A stretch of DNA of 43,829 nucleotides from positions 1 to 43,829 of the forward strand of contig JACRMA010000118.1 in assembly GCA_016235085.1 (NCBI GenBank), in the 5' to 3' direction. The stretch comes from Candidatus Zixiibacteriota bacterium. Lineage in GTDB: Bacteria > Zixibacteria > MSB-5A5 > WJJR01. Under the pieces are notes generated by a model. That model saw nothing but the letters and a program-made list of their open reading frames with translations, was not told where the DNA came from and ran no database searches. The position numbers were made by a program, and so were the translations under genes. Below, one piece after another: positions 43,415 to 43,829 of the stretch (position 1 is its first letter; every line of letters begins with the position of its first letter).

Positions 43415-43768
43415 GGTCAATAACAAGAACACAACGTCGTTGTATCGTTGGCGACGTGTCCCGGTCGCATACTCCAGACTTCTTGCCGCGGGGTGTATTG
43501 CATCCGCCCGCCTTCCGAAAAACTTGATGATGAATCACGTGACGGTGGAGTCTCGCGAAAGACAAGCGTCTCGCCGGTGACGCACGGGCGTATGCAATAC
43601 GCCCCTACCATTCGCCGGGCAAATTCAGAGTTCATGCACTCATAGCATCAGGCGGGAAAGAGATTCCCTAAAACACGAGGTACGAGGTGTAGGTACGATG
43701 AAAGCGCTTGTGCGCCGCTCTCTGGTATGTGGGATTGGGAGCGGGGAATTGACGAAGGAGGTGCACAA
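43415..43768. other. Gap before the IS110 transposase, with repeat element and possible IS end
   Basis: 354 bases. The first two thirds hold a ~119-bp palindrome-bounded element (43490-43608). The rest (about 43610-43755) is unexplained and would be the left end and non-coding leader of the IS110-type element, where related elements encode a guide RNA. AAGGAGG precedes the transposase start. Confidence 0.5.
43490..43608. repeat. MITE-like element with imperfect terminal inverted repeats
   Basis: The left end GGGGTGTATTGCATCCGCCCG and the right end CGGGCGTATGCAATACGCCCC are inverted versions of each other with a few mismatches. Inside lies a GAGTCTCGCGAAAGACAAGCGTCTCGCC near-palindrome. The right end also matches 8920-8942. 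It carries no gene, as expected for a non-autonomous element. Confidence 0.65.
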
Positions 43769-43829
43769 GTGTTGTACGTGGGAGTGGATGCGCATTTGAA
43801 GACGTCCAATTTTGCGGTGATGGACGCGG
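43769..43829 (+). CDS. IS110-family transposase, N-terminus only (cut by window end)
   Basis: The open frame starts at GTG 43769 with AAGGAGG six bases upstream and runs off the window after 20 codons. LYVGVDAHLKTSNFAVMDA matches the start of IS110-family DEDD transposases, where the Asp of GVDAH is the first catalytic residue of the RuvC-like domain. These recombinases are guided by a bridge RNA encoded in the element's non-coding end. The call rests on 20 residues but the motif is distinctive. Confidence 0.75.
   Translation, partial: MLYVGVDAHLKTSNFAVMDA

Overview
The window looks like chromosomal DNA of a Gram-negative, uncultured-type bacterium with fairly high G+C. Two large secreted proteins end in dockerin-like calcium-binding modules. 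There are also predicted outer-membrane beta-barrels, a lipoprotein with planctomycete-type haem motifs, a PgsB/PgsC/PgsW poly-gamma-glutamate set and many dispersed palindromic repeats. I associate this combination with the candidate phylum Zixibacteria and its FCB relatives. That placement is inference from family knowledge, because there is no rRNA gene here to test it.

Layout. 1-1532: a protein made only of a metalloprotease-propeptide-like region, whose stop codon lies inside a dispersed repeat. 1533-4813 (minus): an M1 aminopeptidase coupled to mobB. 5139-7762 (plus): an O-antigen ligase/polymerase-like protein and a GT39-type membrane glycosyltransferase. 7810-11290 (minus): moaA and a PcrA/UvrD helicase. 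11529-13267 (plus): a phosphodiester-glycosidase-like secreted protein and an EamA transporter. 13268-14023: a repeat cluster. 14024-15001 (minus): a membrane polyferredoxin. 15058-17753 (plus): a second GT39-type protein coupled to a terpene-cyclase-like alpha/alpha protein. 17771-20487 (minus): an MFS exporter and a GT4 glycosyltransferase. 20593-20683: tRNA-Ser(GGA).

21395-23632 is a secreted Asp-box repeat protein with a dockerin-like tail. 23689-29885 is a tight six-gene operon: pgsB, pgsC, a PgsW-like gene, an unknown secreted protein, a predicted outer-membrane beta-barrel and a two-CxxCH lipoprotein. It is the most interesting metabolic unit and reads as a diderm version of poly-gamma-glutamate synthesis and export. 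30125-38029 (minus) holds a beta-helix/thrombospondin-3/dockerin protein, a LytS/LytTR two-component pair, a two-CW protein, MscL with an added zinc ribbon, a DUF3078 barrel and a free-standing AsnRS/AspRS-like catalytic domain.

38612-42140 (plus) has the look of an acquired island: DUF5343, a HEPN-domain protein, two unrecognised genes and a small methyltransferase among short repeats. The right end holds a secreted coiled-coil protein, a palindrome-bounded repeat element and the start of an IS110-type transposase cut by the window edge. At least seven repeat families sit between genes, and several copies form large inverted pairs or hairpins. No CRISPR array, prophage or rRNA was seen.
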